From positions 868,001 through 932,000 of the forward strand of contig NZ_JACHOB010000001.1 of the NCBI RefSeq assembly GCF_014199615.1: 64,000 nucleotides of DNA. Reading direction: 5' to 3'. Source of the DNA: Parvularcula dongshanensis. GTDB taxonomy: Bacteria; Pseudomonadota; Alphaproteobacteria; Caulobacterales; Parvularculaceae. Below are positions 11,350-19,897 of the stretch, piece after piece. The notes beneath the pieces are model-generated. The model made no database searches and was not told where the DNA came from. It was given only the letters and a program-made list of their open reading frames with translations. Made by a program: the position numbers and the translations under genes. The stretch's first letter is position 1. Each line of letters opens with the position of its first letter.

Positions 11350-12029
11350 CAGGGGATCTCCTGGCCGTCATAGGCGAGGAAGGGCGCCTTGTCGGCGGGC
11401 TTGAGCCCGGCGATGCGCTCCTTGAGGCCCGCAGCGCTCGTCTTCGCGTCGATGTTGCCGTTGGGGCCGCCCATGTCGGTCTGGACCCAGCCGGGATGGA
11501 GGACCGCGACGGCGACGCCTTGGCGCTTGGCTTCGGGCGCCGCGACGGCCATCGCCATGTTCAGCGCGGCTTTGGACGTCCGGTAGATGACCGAACCGCC
11601 CGAAGCGTCCGCAATCGAGCCCATCTTCGAGGTGATCGCGGCCATCTTCTTCTCCCCCGACTGCGCGACCTGCGGCAGGAAGGCCTCGCAGGTCTTCACC
11701 GTGCCCAGGAGGTTCGTCTCCAGCGTGTCGCGCAACGCGCCGTAGTCGAGGGAGCCGAAGGTCTGCGCCTCCGAGCCCGGACCGTAGACCCCGGCATTCG
11801 CGATCAGCACGTCGATCGGCTCTTTGATCTCGGTGGCGAGCGCGTCGACGGCGCCGTGATCGGTGACCTCGAGCGCGTGGATCGTCACGTCGCCTTCGAC
11901 GTCGCGAAGCTCGTTCGCCTGGCTCGGCGTGCGGCAGCATGCATGGACCTTGTACCCTTCGGCCGCATAGGCGCGGGTAAGCTCGAGCCCGATGCCTCGA
12001 TTGGCGCCGGTGATGAGGGCGGTGGGCAT
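11346..12029 (-). CDS. Short-chain dehydrogenase/reductase
   Basis: A 227-residue classical SDR. Residues 2-14 (PTALITGANRGIG) are the TGxxxGIG cofactor loop; LIANAGVYGP is the NAG motif; the YRTSKAALN segment carries the catalytic Tyr-x3-Lys. ATG 12029 has a strong AAGGAGG. It heads a two-gene unit with the GFA protein, which could suggest aldehyde or carbonyl detoxification, but the substrate is not identifiable. Confidence 0.88.
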   Translation of the reverse strand: MPTALITGANRGIGLELTRAYAAEGYKVHACCRTPSQANELRDVEGDVTIHALEVTDHGAVDALATEIKEPIDVLIANAGVYGPGSEAQTFGSLDYGALRDTLETNLLGTVKTCEAFLPQVAQSGEKKMAAITSKMGSIADASGGSVIYRTSKAALNMAMAVAAPEAKRQGVAVAVLHPGWVQTDMGGPNGNIDAKTSAAGLKERIAGLKPADKAPFLAYDGQEIPW

Positions 12030-12130
12030 GAAAGCCTCCTTCGTGTCGCTCGGAGGGGGACACTCCTGCGCCGGGCTGGTTCGCAAATCCAGTCGGCCTA
12101 GCTTGCCGACTCGCCGCCTTGGAAGATCGC

Positions 12131-13315
12131 ATGACGTCCCCCCTCCGCACCGCGCTCCTCGCCTGGGACTACCCGCCGGCGAAGAGCGGCCTCGCAATGG
12201 CGGCCCGGGAGGTCGCGGAGAGCCTGGCCGCGCGCGGGCACGACGTCACCGTCCTCGCGCTCGACCGCACGGACGACGAAGAGGCGGGCGGCGTTCGCGT
12301 CCTCGGGGCAGGGCGGCACATGACCGGCGATCTGAAGGCGCTGCGCGAACGGGCGGGCACCGGCCACCTCGCCGCGCCGATCGCCTTCGCCGAGGCGGTG
12401 CGGGCGTCGGGCCCCTTCGACCTCGTCGAGTCCACGAACTGGTACGCTCCCGGTGTCTGCGTCCCCCGCCTGGGCCTCCCGCTCGTCACGCGCTGCTCGA
12501 CGCCGGTCTCGGGCACGGCCGAGCCGGGCGACGCGCGGGCCGCCTTCGATCTTCGCGCGGCGGCGGGGCTCGAGCGGGCGCAAGCGCGAGCCTCCGCAGG
12601 GTTCGTCTCGAACACGGATCATCACGGCGCGGCCATGGCGACGCTGTACGGCGTGGCGCCCCCCGGGCCTCTTCACGCGGTCATCGGCCTCAGCCTGCCG
12701 CCCGGCGCGGTCACGGCCGCGCCGCCCGCGCCGGACGGCCCGCCGCACCGCCTCCTCTTCGTCGGGCGGCCGACCCGGCGGAAGGGCTTCGATGCGCTCC
12801 TCGAGGCGGCAGGCCTGCTGGGGGCCGCGTACGAACTACGCCTCGTCGGCATCGCGCAGGGGGAGGGCGAGCTGCCGCGGAACTGCGTCGCCCTGGGCAA
12901 GCTGTCGGAGGATGCGCTGCGGGCCGAGCTTCGCGCGGCGCACGCCGTCCTCGCGCCCTCGCGCTACGAGAGCTTCGGCCTCGTCTATCAAGAAGCGATC
13001 CAGGCCCACCGACCGCTCGTCGCCTGCGCCGAGGACCCTTCGGCCCGCGCCTTCGTCGGCGAAGCGGGAACGGGCGTCCTCTCCGCCTCTTGCGAGGGCA
13101 GGGCGCTCGCGGCGGCCGTCCGGTCGCTCCTGGAGGACGAGGACAGAATGCACGCCGCGCGCGAAGCCTGCGCGGTCGCTGCGAGGCGCTTCACGCGGAA
13201 GAGCCTCGGCGCGGAGACCGAGGCGCTCTACCGGCGCGTGCTTCAGGGGCGGAAGGGGGTCAGCAGCGCCGCTTCGTCGGACGGGCGCGCGCCGCCCTTC
13301 GCCATCGCGCCGTAA
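12131..13315 (+). CDS. Glycosyltransferase, GT4 type
   Basis: A 394-residue GT-B fold enzyme. The N-terminal domain begins with TALLAWDYPPAKSGLA, typical of the GT4 group, and the C-terminal donor-binding domain shows LLFVGRPTRRKGFDALLEA and APSRYESFGLVYQEAIQA, the E-x7-E type nucleotide-sugar site. ATG 12131 follows GGAAG at 5-base spacing. The 3' end overlaps the convergent GT2 gene by 73 bases. The acceptor is unknown; an envelope or exopolysaccharide glycan is likely. Confidence 0.85.
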   Translation: MTSPLRTALLAWDYPPAKSGLAMAAREVAESLAARGHDVTVLALDRTDDEEAGGVRVLGAGRHMTGDLKALRERAGTGHLAAPIAFAEAVRASGPFDLVESTNWYAPGVCVPRLGLPLVTRCSTPVSGTAEPGDARAAFDLRAAAGLERAQARASAGFVSNTDHHGAAMATLYGVAPPGPLHAVIGLSLPPGAVTAAPPAPDGPPHRLLFVGRPTRRKGFDALLEAAGLLGAAYELRLVGIAQGEGELPRNCVALGKLSEDALRAELRAAHAVLAPSRYESFGLVYQEAIQAHRPLVACAEDPSARAFVGEAGTGVLSASCEGRALAAAVRSLLEDEDRMHAAREACAVAARRFTRKSLGAETEALYRRVLQGRKGVSSAASSDGRAPPFAIAP

Positions 13316-14070
13316 ACCTCGGTGCGGGCCCGCACGCGCGCCGCGCTCAGATGGTGCTCGATCGGGGCGCCCAACGCCAAGCGGGCGTGCCGCGGGCGGG
13401 AGAGAAGGGCAGGGCGCTCATGAACGACCCCCGCGAACCGGACGAAGCGGCGGTTCAGCCTGTACTGAGGATCGGGGTAGAGGTCCGACAAGCGGCCATC
13501 GACCAAGTTTCGCCTCGGTAGCCCGAGCGAGGTGACGCCGTCCCGCGCCGCGTGGCGCAGGACCGTGCCGAGCCGCGCGACGCTCGACAGCGGCATCGTC
13601 TCGTCCGTGTCGAGCTGAAGCACCCAAGAAGACGCCGCGAGCCGCTGCACGGCGTTCCGCCGCGCGGCGAAGTCGCCTGCGAAGGGCTCTGCGTAGAGCC
13701 GGACCTTCTCGGGCAGCCGCACCGACGGCACCTCGTCGGCATCGAGCAGGATCACGGCTTCCGCCAAAGGCGGGACGAGGCGCTCGCAAAGGGCGATGGC
13801 CGCATCGAGGTCGCACTGGCGAGCCATGATACCGAGGGTGACCGGGGGCAGGGGGCTGCCCGGGCCGCGCGAAGCCGCGACGGCGCGGGCCGTGCTTGAA
13901 GTCAGGCGCCAGTCCTTCGAACTCGTCCCTAGCCGGAAAGAGGCGGCATGGGCGCGGGTGCCGTCCGCGCGCCGCCGCCAGCGCGTATCGCAATAGTCGC
14001 AAGCCTGCCAGGCGGGCGTGACCTTCGCCGGGCGGCGGCCGCAGACGAAGCACCGCGTATGCGCGGTCAG
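13243..14070 (-). CDS. Zinc-ribbon glycosyltransferase, GT2 type, probable CTG start
   Basis: The obvious reading from ATG 13827 gives a 194-residue GT2 fragment with LLDADEVP and the DxD motif in LQLDTDETMP, but it lacks the first strand. The same frame stays open upstream and adds PPVTLGIMARQ, the usual GT2 first strand, and a zinc ribbon (Cys 7, 10, 24 and 27 in RCFVCGRRP and ACDYCDTRW). No ATG, GTG or TTG precedes the ribbon. CTG 14070 overlaps the thiolase stop as CTGA and has GGAG 10 bases upstream, so a CTG start is proposed, giving 275 residues. The acceptor is unknown; with the neighbouring GT4 it may modify a surface glycan. Confidence 0.6.
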   Translation of the reverse strand: MTAHTRCFVCGRRPAKVTPAWQACDYCDTRWRRRADGTRAHAASFRLGTSSKDWRLTSSTARAVAASRGPGSPLPPVTLGIMARQCDLDAAIALCERLVPPLAEAVILLDADEVPSVRLPEKVRLYAEPFAGDFAARRNAVQRLAASSWVLQLDTDETMPLSSVARLGTVLRHAARDGVTSLGLPRRNLVDGRLSDLYPDPQYRLNRRFVRFAGVVHERPALLSRPRHARLALGAPIEHHLSAARVRARTEVYGAMAKGGARPSDEAALLTPFRP

Positions 14071-15260
14071 GACACGAGCTCCAACGACACCGCCGTCGCC
14101 TCGCCCCCGCCGATGCAGATCGCCGCGACCCCGGTCCGCAGGCCCCGCCTCCGCAAGGCGCCGACCAGCGTCACGAGGATCCGCGTGCCGCTAGCCCCGA
14201 TCGGATGGCCGAGCGCGCAGGCCCCGCCGTGTACGTTCATCTTCTCGTGCGGGATCTGAAGGTCCGCCATGGCCGCCATGGGCACGACCGCGAAGGCTTC
14301 GTTGACCTCGAACAGGTCGATCTTCTGCTTGGTGAGGCCGGTCTCCTCCATGAGCGCTTTCAGCGCGCCGACGGGCGCGGTCGTGAACCAGGCGGGGGCC
14401 TGCGCGTGGCTCGTCATGGCGGTCAACCGCGCGATGGGGGCGATGCCGAGCGCCTCGGCGCGCGACGCGCGCATCATGACGACCGCCGCCGCGCCGTCGG
14501 AGATGGACGAGGCGTTCGCCGCCGTCACCGTGCCGCCCTCGCGCTTGAAGGCGGGCTTCAGCTGCGTGATCCGCTCGGGCTTCGCCTTGAAGGGCTGCTC
14601 GTCCTTCGAGACCTTCACCGTCCCGGTCTTCGTCTCGACGCAGATGGGCGCGATCTCGTCCGTAAACGCACCGTCAGAGGCGGCGAGGCTCCGGTTCAGG
14701 CTCTCGATCGCGTACTCGTCCTGCTCCGCGCGGGAGAACTCGTACTTGGACGCGCAAGCTTCCGCGAAGTTGCCCATCAGCCCGCCCTCATAGGCGTCCT
14801 CGAGCCCGTCGAAGAACATCGAGTCCACGACCTTGCCGTGACCGAGGCGCATGCCGCCGCGCGCCTTGGGCAGGAGGTAGGGCGCGTTCGTCATCGACTC
14901 CATGCCGCCCGCGACGATCACCGCCATGGGGTCGGCGCACAGAGCTTGGGCGCCGAGCATCACCGTCTTCATGCCCGAGCCGCACATCTTGTTGACCGTG
15001 GTGCAAGGTACGCTGTCGGGCAGGCCGGCGCCGAGCGCCGCCTGCCGCGCGGGCGCCTGGCCGAGGCCTGCGGAGAGGACGCAGCCCATCAGCACCTCGC
15101 TGACCTCCTCCTCGCGCAGGCCGGCCCGCCTGATCGCCGAAGCGATGGCTTTGGCGCCGAGCTGCGGCGCGCTCAGCGCTTCGAGCTCGCCTTGAAAGCC
15201 GCCGATCGGCGTGCGGGCGATCGACGCCAGAACGATCGGATCCTCGCTCGGTAGGAGCAT
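14067..15260 (-). CDS. Acetyl-CoA acetyltransferase (thiolase)
   Basis: A 397-residue thiolase that condenses or cleaves acetoacetyl-CoA-type substrates. The nucleophile cysteine is in NKMCGSGMKTV, GGMESMTNAPYLLP is the family signature, and the C-terminal NVHGGACALGHPIGASG and AICIGGGEATA segments carry the catalytic His and Cys. ATG 15260 follows GGAGGAAA. The stop overlaps the proposed CTG start of the GT2 gene. A role in fatty acid, ketone body or polyhydroxyalkanoate metabolism is expected; phaB and phaC are not nearby. Confidence 0.92.
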   Translation of the reverse strand: MLLPSEDPIVLASIARTPIGGFQGELEALSAPQLGAKAIASAIRRAGLREEEVSEVLMGCVLSAGLGQAPARQAALGAGLPDSVPCTTVNKMCGSGMKTVMLGAQALCADPMAVIVAGGMESMTNAPYLLPKARGGMRLGHGKVVDSMFFDGLEDAYEGGLMGNFAEACASKYEFSRAEQDEYAIESLNRSLAASDGAFTDEIAPICVETKTGTVKVSKDEQPFKAKPERITQLKPAFKREGGTVTAANASSISDGAAAVVMMRASRAEALGIAPIARLTAMTSHAQAPAWFTTAPVGALKALMEETGLTKQKIDLFEVNEAFAVVPMAAMADLQIPHEKMNVHGGACALGHPIGASGTRILVTLVGALRRRGLRTGVAAICIGGGEATAVSLELVS

Positions 15261-15559
15261 CGTGTTTCCTCCGTTTTTCGGCCTTCTTGCGCCTTGTCAG
15301 GCAGGTTCGCAAAGCGCGGCCACAGAGGCCGCCCACGGCCGCGCGGTCCCAGAAGGGCGTACCCTCCCGGCCCTGTGAGGAAACGGCTCCCCTAGGCGTT
15401 CCATTGGGAGGGGTGTACGGAGTTAAGGAAAGACCATGACGAGGCACTCACGGCTCTTCGCGCCGGTACCTTCGCCCTGACGCCCGCCCCCGCTAAGGCG
15501 GATCGGCGCAGGGTCCGGGCGTAAGGACGGACGAGCGTCCACCTTCGCATGCGCCTCGA

Positions 15560-15991
15560 TCAGAGACGCTTCAGCGTCTCGGCGTCCCGCTCGCCGCCAT
15601 AGAAGGTGTCGAGCGCCCGGGCGTAGAGGTCGGGTTCGGCCGCCGCCCGCTCGAACAGCGTCATCGAACTCTTGAACTTGAGGTCGTCGGGATGCCCGAA
15701 GATCGCGTTCGCGCTTCTTCCCTCATGCGCCAGCACCGCCTCGGTGCACTCGCGCAGACGCGCGCCGAGCACGTCGTGGGCGAGGTAGGCGGCGGCCTCT
15801 TCCAGGCTCTTGATCGCAAAGCGCTGCGCCGTGGGGCTCGATCCGAGGCCGGCGATCTGCGGAAATATGTACCAGATCCAGTGGGTCTGCTTCTCGCCCC
15901 CGCGCAGTTCGCCGAGCGCCCGGGCGTAGGCGGGCAGTTGCGCGTCGACGAAGCGCTCGAGGTCGTAAGGATCGTCGCCGCGAATGCTCAT
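15560..15991 (-). CDS. DUF1810 family protein
   Basis: A 143-residue protein matching the DUF1810 family by eye: DLERFVDAQ near the start, HWIWYIFPQIAGLG in the middle and the tail region FGHPDDLKFKSSMTLF. The fold is small and alpha-helical and the function is unknown. ATG 15991 overlaps the stop of the upstream DUF5872-like gene by 4 bases, so it is the second gene of a unit that starts from an EcfG-type promoter. Confidence 0.88.
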   Translation of the reverse strand: MSIRGDDPYDLERFVDAQLPAYARALGELRGGEKQTHWIWYIFPQIAGLGSSPTAQRFAIKSLEEAAAYLAHDVLGARLRECTEAVLAHEGRSANAIFGHPDDLKFKSSMTLFERAAAEPDLYARALDTFYGGERDAETLKRL

Positions 15992-16611
15992 GACAGCGCC
16001 TCCTTCAGCTCGTCCTTGCTCATCTTCGAGCGGCCCTCGATCCCTTCTTCCCGCGCGTCCTCGTAGAGTTCCGCCTTGGTCTCGCCGCCCGAACCCTTCT
16101 TCCGTCCGTTCTCGTCCGTCGCCTGCTCGATCGCCGCGACGAGGTCGTCCTTCGTCATGTCCGAACGCCCATCGATCTCGAGCTCTCTGGCGCGTTCCAT
16201 GAGCATCTTCTTGGTCGGACCGTTCGCCTTGATGTGGCTCACCTTCTCGCGCACGTCGTCGGGTTGATCCACGAACTGCTCGTTGCCGCCGCGCTTCTTC
16301 CTGGTCGAGCGGGCGTATTCGTCCTCGGTGAGGAGCATGCGCACCTTCTTCGGCAGGTAACGCTCGCCGGTCTCGCCGCTCTCCTCGCCGGACTTCGTGC
16401 CCCAGTCCTCTTCGGTCCACGCGTGCAACGAAGTCTCGTCCTGGCTCGCGCCGCTCTCGTCGTAGCCGCCACCGCGACTTTTGTACTCGGAGACGGCCAT
16501 CTGCGCCTTGCGCGCGGACCACTGGCCCGGCTCGCCGCCCTTGTCGCCTTCGGTGACCTTTTTCTTCACCTCTTCCCAGAGCTTAGGGTCGGTCCGCTTC
16601 GCGTCGGTCAT
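15988..16611 (-). CDS. DUF5872-like protein with two Rho-N/SAP-like repeats
   Basis: A 207-residue hydrophilic protein. The first 95 residues (WEEVKKKVTEGDKGGEPGQW, then SARKAQMAVSEYKSRGGGY) resemble the DUF5872 stress-associated domain. Two helix-extended-helix repeats follow: MLMERARELEIDGRSDMTKD with DLVAAIEQA, and LYEDAREEGIEGRSKMSKDE with LKEALS, both of the Rho-N/SAP-like type that binds nucleic acid. ATG 16611 has GGAGA. A perfect EcfG-type promoter lies about 30 bases upstream, so a general-stress role, perhaps nucleoid binding, is inferred. Confidence 0.7.
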   Translation of the reverse strand: MTDAKRTDPKLWEEVKKKVTEGDKGGEPGQWSARKAQMAVSEYKSRGGGYDESGASQDETSLHAWTEEDWGTKSGEESGETGERYLPKKVRMLLTEDEYARSTRKKRGGNEQFVDQPDDVREKVSHIKANGPTKKMLMERARELEIDGRSDMTKDDLVAAIEQATDENGRKKGSGGETKAELYEDAREEGIEGRSKMSKDELKEALS

Positions 16612-16637
16612 GGTGTTCTCCGTCTCTCAAGGGACCG

Positions 16638-16663
16638 AACGAAGCCCCGCGGCGCAGCGTTCC
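16638..16663 (-). promoter_or_regulatory. EcfG-type (general stress) promoter for the DUF5872/DUF1810 unit
   Basis: Read on the minus strand, GGAAC (16663-16659), 17 bases, then CGTT (16641-16638): an exact match to the alphaproteobacterial EcfG consensus GGAAC-N16/17-CGTT. It lies 27 bases before ATG 16611. Confidence 0.65.
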
Positions 16664-16687
16664 CGCGAGGCAGCGCTCATTGCATGC

Positions 16688-16713
16688 GGAACGAGCGCGC
16701 CGCTTTCGTTGTT
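16688..16713 (+). promoter_or_regulatory. Near-consensus EcfG-type promoter for the DUF2141 lipoprotein
   Basis: GGAAC (16688-16692), 17 bases, then TGTT (16710-16713), one base away from the CGTT consensus. It faces away from the minus-strand promoter at 16638-16663 and ends 35 bases before the GTG start of the lipoprotein gene. Confidence 0.4.
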
Positions 16714-16748
16714 CACCCAGCGAGAACCAAGCTCGGGAGACACAAGCT

Positions 16749-17288
16749 GTGACTAAACACCTACCCCTGATCGCCCTGCTCACCCTCGGCGTCGCGGCCT
16801 GCGGCGGCGGCGAAGTCGAGACTGAGGACGATGCGACCGTCGTGACGACCGAAGAGGACATGGGCGGCGACACCATGGCCACGGACGACAGCATGTCGAC
16901 GAGCGGCACCACCTACGGCACGATGGAAGAAGGCGCGACCGTCACCGTGACGATCAATGGCGTGCAGCCTGATGCCGGCGAGGTCTACGTCGCGCTTCAG
17001 ACCGCGCAGGGCTTCTTGAAGAACGAAGGCGAGTACACCGAGACCGCCACCGCGACGGGCAGCACGGTCACCGTGAACTTCGACGACGTCGAGCCCGGCT
17101 CCTACGCCGTGGCCGCGTTCCAAGACACGGACGGCAATGGCGAACTCGCCATGGGCACGCCGACCCCGACCGAACCGTGGGGCCTGTCGGGCTACTCCGG
17201 CGGTCGTCCCGACTTCAACTCGGCGATGATCGACGTCGGCGAGATGGGCGCCAACGCCACCGTCAGCCTGCAAGGCGGCACGATGTAA
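16749..17288 (+). CDS. DUF2141 domain lipoprotein
   Basis: A 179-residue exported lipoprotein. The signal peptide ends in the lipobox LGVAAC. Residues about 25-60 are an acidic Thr/Asp/Met linker, followed by a beta-rich domain with VQPDAGEVYVALQTAQGF and the hallmark YAVAAFQDTDGNGELAMG of DUF2141. GTG 16749 is chosen since it opens the signal peptide and follows GGGAGA; an upstream ATG at 16680 would put 23 polar residues before the signal. Function unknown; periplasmic or outer-membrane location is inferred. Confidence 0.85.
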   Translation: MTKHLPLIALLTLGVAACGGGEVETEDDATVVTTEEDMGGDTMATDDSMSTSGTTYGTMEEGATVTVTINGVQPDAGEVYVALQTAQGFLKNEGEYTETATATGSTVTVNFDDVEPGSYAVAAFQDTDGNGELAMGTPTPTEPWGLSGYSGGRPDFNSAMIDVGEMGANATVSLQGGTM

Positions 17289-17310
17289 GGCGGAACGCCT
17301 CGATGGAATC

Positions 17311-17343
17311 GAGAAGGGGCCCTGCGGGGCCCCTTCTCTTTTT
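17311..17343 (+). terminator. Intrinsic terminator after the DUF2141 gene
   Basis: Perfect 12-base stem GAGAAGGGGCCC (17311-17322) and GGGCCCCTTCTC (17327-17338), loop TGCG, followed by five T at 17339-17343. This is a textbook rho-independent terminator 22 bases after the stop. Confidence 0.93.
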
Positions 17344-17509
17344 GCGGCATGATCGGCGCGTCGCAGCGCGGCGCAGCGCAACTATCTGCTCTGAGAAGGG
17401 GGGCTGATCCCCAAGCTCTGCGAAGAGGGGCTGCAACTTCGCCCGTTCCTCTGCGTGACCGGGGGGCCCGCTTGCGCCATCTTCTTGTTTCTTCCGAAGG
17501 GAGAAGGCG

Positions 17510-18790
17510 ATGGACGGATACAACGGACCGCCAAGGGAGGACGAAGTGGAAGAACGGCGCGCCGCACCGGAGCGCGTGCGTTTGCGCGTGCCCGCGCCCA
17601 AGGTCCGGCCCGGCCAGGCCCCTGACTTCAGCCACCTCGATGTCGGAAAGGCGGGCGCGCTGCCCCGCCCGCCCCTGGACCTCGGGGCGCACGACGCGGG
17701 CGCTTACGCGGACGGCCTGATCCGGGTCCTGGACGACGAAGGCCGCGCGCATGGCGACTGGGCCGAAGGGATCGCGGCGGAGGACAAGCTCGCCGCCCTC
17801 GAAGCCATGGTCCGCACCCGCGCCTTCGACGCGCGCATGGTCCGCTCGCAGCGCCAGGGCAAGACGAGCTTCTACGTCCCCTGCCTGGGCGAAGAGGCGG
17901 TCGCCGTCGGCCAGTCGCTCGCGCTGCGGCCAGGCGACATGCACTTCCCGACCTACCGCCAGCAGGGGATCCTGTTTGCGAACGGATGCGACCCCTACGT
18001 CTGCATGAACCAGATCTACTCGAACGAAGAGGACCCGCTGCAAGGCAAGCAGCTGCCGATCCTCTACTCGTTCAAGGAGTACGGCTTCTTCACCGTCTCG
18101 GGGAACCTCGCGACCCAGTATCCGCAGGCCGTGGGCTGGGCGATGGCGAGCGCGGTCAAGGGCGGGGACGAGGTCGCGGCCGCCTGGATCGGCGACGGCG
18201 CGACGGCGGAGGGCGACTGGCACGCCGCCATGGTCTTCGCCTCGGTCTACAAGCCGCCGGTGATCCTCAACGTCGTCAACAATCAGTGGGCGATCAGCTC
18301 GTTCAGCGGCATCGCGGGCGGGCTCGAGACGACCTTCGCGCGCAGGGGCCTCGGCTACGGCATCCCGGCGCTGCGCGTGGACGGCAACGACCTCCTCGCG
18401 GTCCTCTCGGTCTCACGCTACGCGGCGGAGCGGGCGAGGGCGGGCTTCGGTCCCACCGTGATCGAGCACGTCACCTATCGCGCGGGCGCGCACTCGACCT
18501 CGGACGATCCGTCCAAGTACCGCCCCTCGGACGAGGCGGCCCACTGGCCGCTCGGCGATCCAATCCAGCGGTTGCGCCAGCACCTCATCGCGGAGGGGAC
18601 GCTGAGCGAGGACGACGCGGACGCGATGGAGAAGGCCGCCGAGGCCGAGATGCGCGACGCCGAGGCGCGGGCGGAGGCGAACGGCCTCGTTCACGAGGGG
18701 CGCGGCGCCAAGGCAGGCTACATGTTCGAAGGCGTCTACGCGACGCCGCCCGGACGCCTCGACGAGCAGCGCAAGAAGGCGGGGTTCTGA
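17510..18790 (+). CDS. bkdA1: Branched-chain 2-oxoacid dehydrogenase E1, alpha subunit
   Basis: A 426-residue thiamine diphosphate enzyme subunit that decarboxylates the 2-oxoacids of leucine, isoleucine and valine. The TPP site runs from GDGATAEGDWHAAMVFASVY to VNNQWAIS; the loop RAGAHSTSDDPSKYR is typical of the BCKDH E1 alpha phospholoop region and separates it from pyruvate E1. About 80 N-terminal residues precede the core. ATG 17510 has GGGAGAAGG. E1 beta begins 3 bases after the stop. Confidence 0.94.
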   Translation: MDGYNGPPREDEVEERRAAPERVRLRVPAPKVRPGQAPDFSHLDVGKAGALPRPPLDLGAHDAGAYADGLIRVLDDEGRAHGDWAEGIAAEDKLAALEAMVRTRAFDARMVRSQRQGKTSFYVPCLGEEAVAVGQSLALRPGDMHFPTYRQQGILFANGCDPYVCMNQIYSNEEDPLQGKQLPILYSFKEYGFFTVSGNLATQYPQAVGWAMASAVKGGDEVAAAWIGDGATAEGDWHAAMVFASVYKPPVILNVVNNQWAISSFSGIAGGLETTFARRGLGYGIPALRVDGNDLLAVLSVSRYAAERARAGFGPTVIEHVTYRAGAHSTSDDPSKYRPSDEAAHWPLGDPIQRLRQHLIAEGTLSEDDADAMEKAAEAEMRDAEARAEANGLVHEGRGAKAGYMFEGVYATPPGRLDEQRKKAGF

Positions 18791-18792
18791 CG

Positions 18793-19821
18793 ATGCAAGG
18801 GGCCAACACCCGCACCGCCAACATGATCGAGGCGCTGCGCGACGCGCATGACGTCGCGCTCGGCGAGGACGAGGACGTCGTCGTCTACGGACAGGACGTC
18901 GGCTACTTCGGCGGCGTCTTCCGCGTCACCGCGGGGCTTCAGGAGAAGCACGGCACCTCGCGCGTCTTCGACGCGCCGATCAACGAGTCCGGCATCGTCG
19001 CGACCGCGATCGGCATGGCCGCCTACGGCCTGAAACCCGTCGTCGAGATCCAGTTCGCCGACTACATCTTTCCGGCCTACGACCAGATCACGCAGGAAGC
19101 GGCGCGCATCCGCTACCGCTCGAACGGGCAGTTCACCTGCCCCATCGTGATCCGCACCCCGACGGGCGGCGGCATCTTCGGCGGACAGACACACAGCCAG
19201 TCGCCCGAAGCCATCTTCACCCACGTCTCAGGCATCAAGACGGTCATTCCGTCCACGCCCTACGACGCCAAGGGCATGCTGCTCGCCGCGATCGAGGACC
19301 CCGACCCCGTCATCTTCTTGGAGCCGAAGCGCCTCTACAACGGCCCCTTCGACGGCCACCACGACAAGCCGCTCGTTCCCTGGTCCAAGCACGAGGACGG
19401 ACGCATTCCGGAAGGTCACTACACGGTCCCCTTGGGCAAGGCGGAGGTGCGGCGCGCGGGCGAGGCGGTCACCGTCCTTGCCTACGGCACCATGGTCTAT
19501 ATCTGCATGGCGGCGGCCGAGGAGGCGGGCATCGACGCGGAGGTCATCGACCTCAGGTCGCTCATCCCCCTCGACCTCGAGACCATCGAGGAGAGCGTGA
19601 AGAAGACCGGCCGCTGCGTCATCGTGCACGAAGCGACGCTCACGGGCGGCTTCGGCGGCGAGCTCGCGGCGCTCGTTCAGGAACGATGCTTCTACCACCT
19701 CGAAGCCCCTGTCCTGCGCGTCGCGGGCTGGGACACGCCTTATCCGCATGCGCAGGAGTGGGCGTACCTGCCGGGGCCGGACCGGGTGGGTCGGGCGCTT
19801 AGAGAGGTCACGTCGGCGTGA
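18793..19821 (+). CDS. bkdA2: Branched-chain 2-oxoacid dehydrogenase E1, beta subunit
   Basis: A 342-residue partner of E1 alpha in an alpha2beta2 tetramer. Characteristic segments are GEDEDVVVYGQDVGYFGGVF, the TPP-contacting FDAPINESGIVATAIGMA, EIQFADYIFPAYDQI and the C-terminal VHEATLTGGFGGELAALV. The start ATG 18793 is two bases after the E1 alpha stop codon, so the two subunits are translationally linked. The E2 gene follows after 76 bases. Confidence 0.95.
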   Translation: MQGANTRTANMIEALRDAHDVALGEDEDVVVYGQDVGYFGGVFRVTAGLQEKHGTSRVFDAPINESGIVATAIGMAAYGLKPVVEIQFADYIFPAYDQITQEAARIRYRSNGQFTCPIVIRTPTGGGIFGGQTHSQSPEAIFTHVSGIKTVIPSTPYDAKGMLLAAIEDPDPVIFLEPKRLYNGPFDGHHDKPLVPWSKHEDGRIPEGHYTVPLGKAEVRRAGEAVTVLAYGTMVYICMAAAEEAGIDAEVIDLRSLIPLDLETIEESVKKTGRCVIVHEATLTGGFGGELAALVQERCFYHLEAPVLRVAGWDTPYPHAQEWAYLPGPDRVGRALREVTSA

Positions 19822-19897
19822 CCTCCCGCCCCTGCCACCGCCTACACCGCGGGTCGCCGCGCGGCCCTTCGATACGCTTCCGGGAGAGCTTCCGTTC

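Noticed and set aside
14788-15447. Minus-strand open frame antisense-shifted to the thiolase start
   Set aside because: It is a shadow frame of the thiolase gene; Arg/Ala-rich and without motifs.
15436-15480. 14-residue open frame MTRHSRLFAPVPSP preceded by AAGGAA
   Set aside because: Good Shine-Dalgarno match but too short to judge, no hydrophobic or regulatory character, and no gene follows on the same strand for it to lead.
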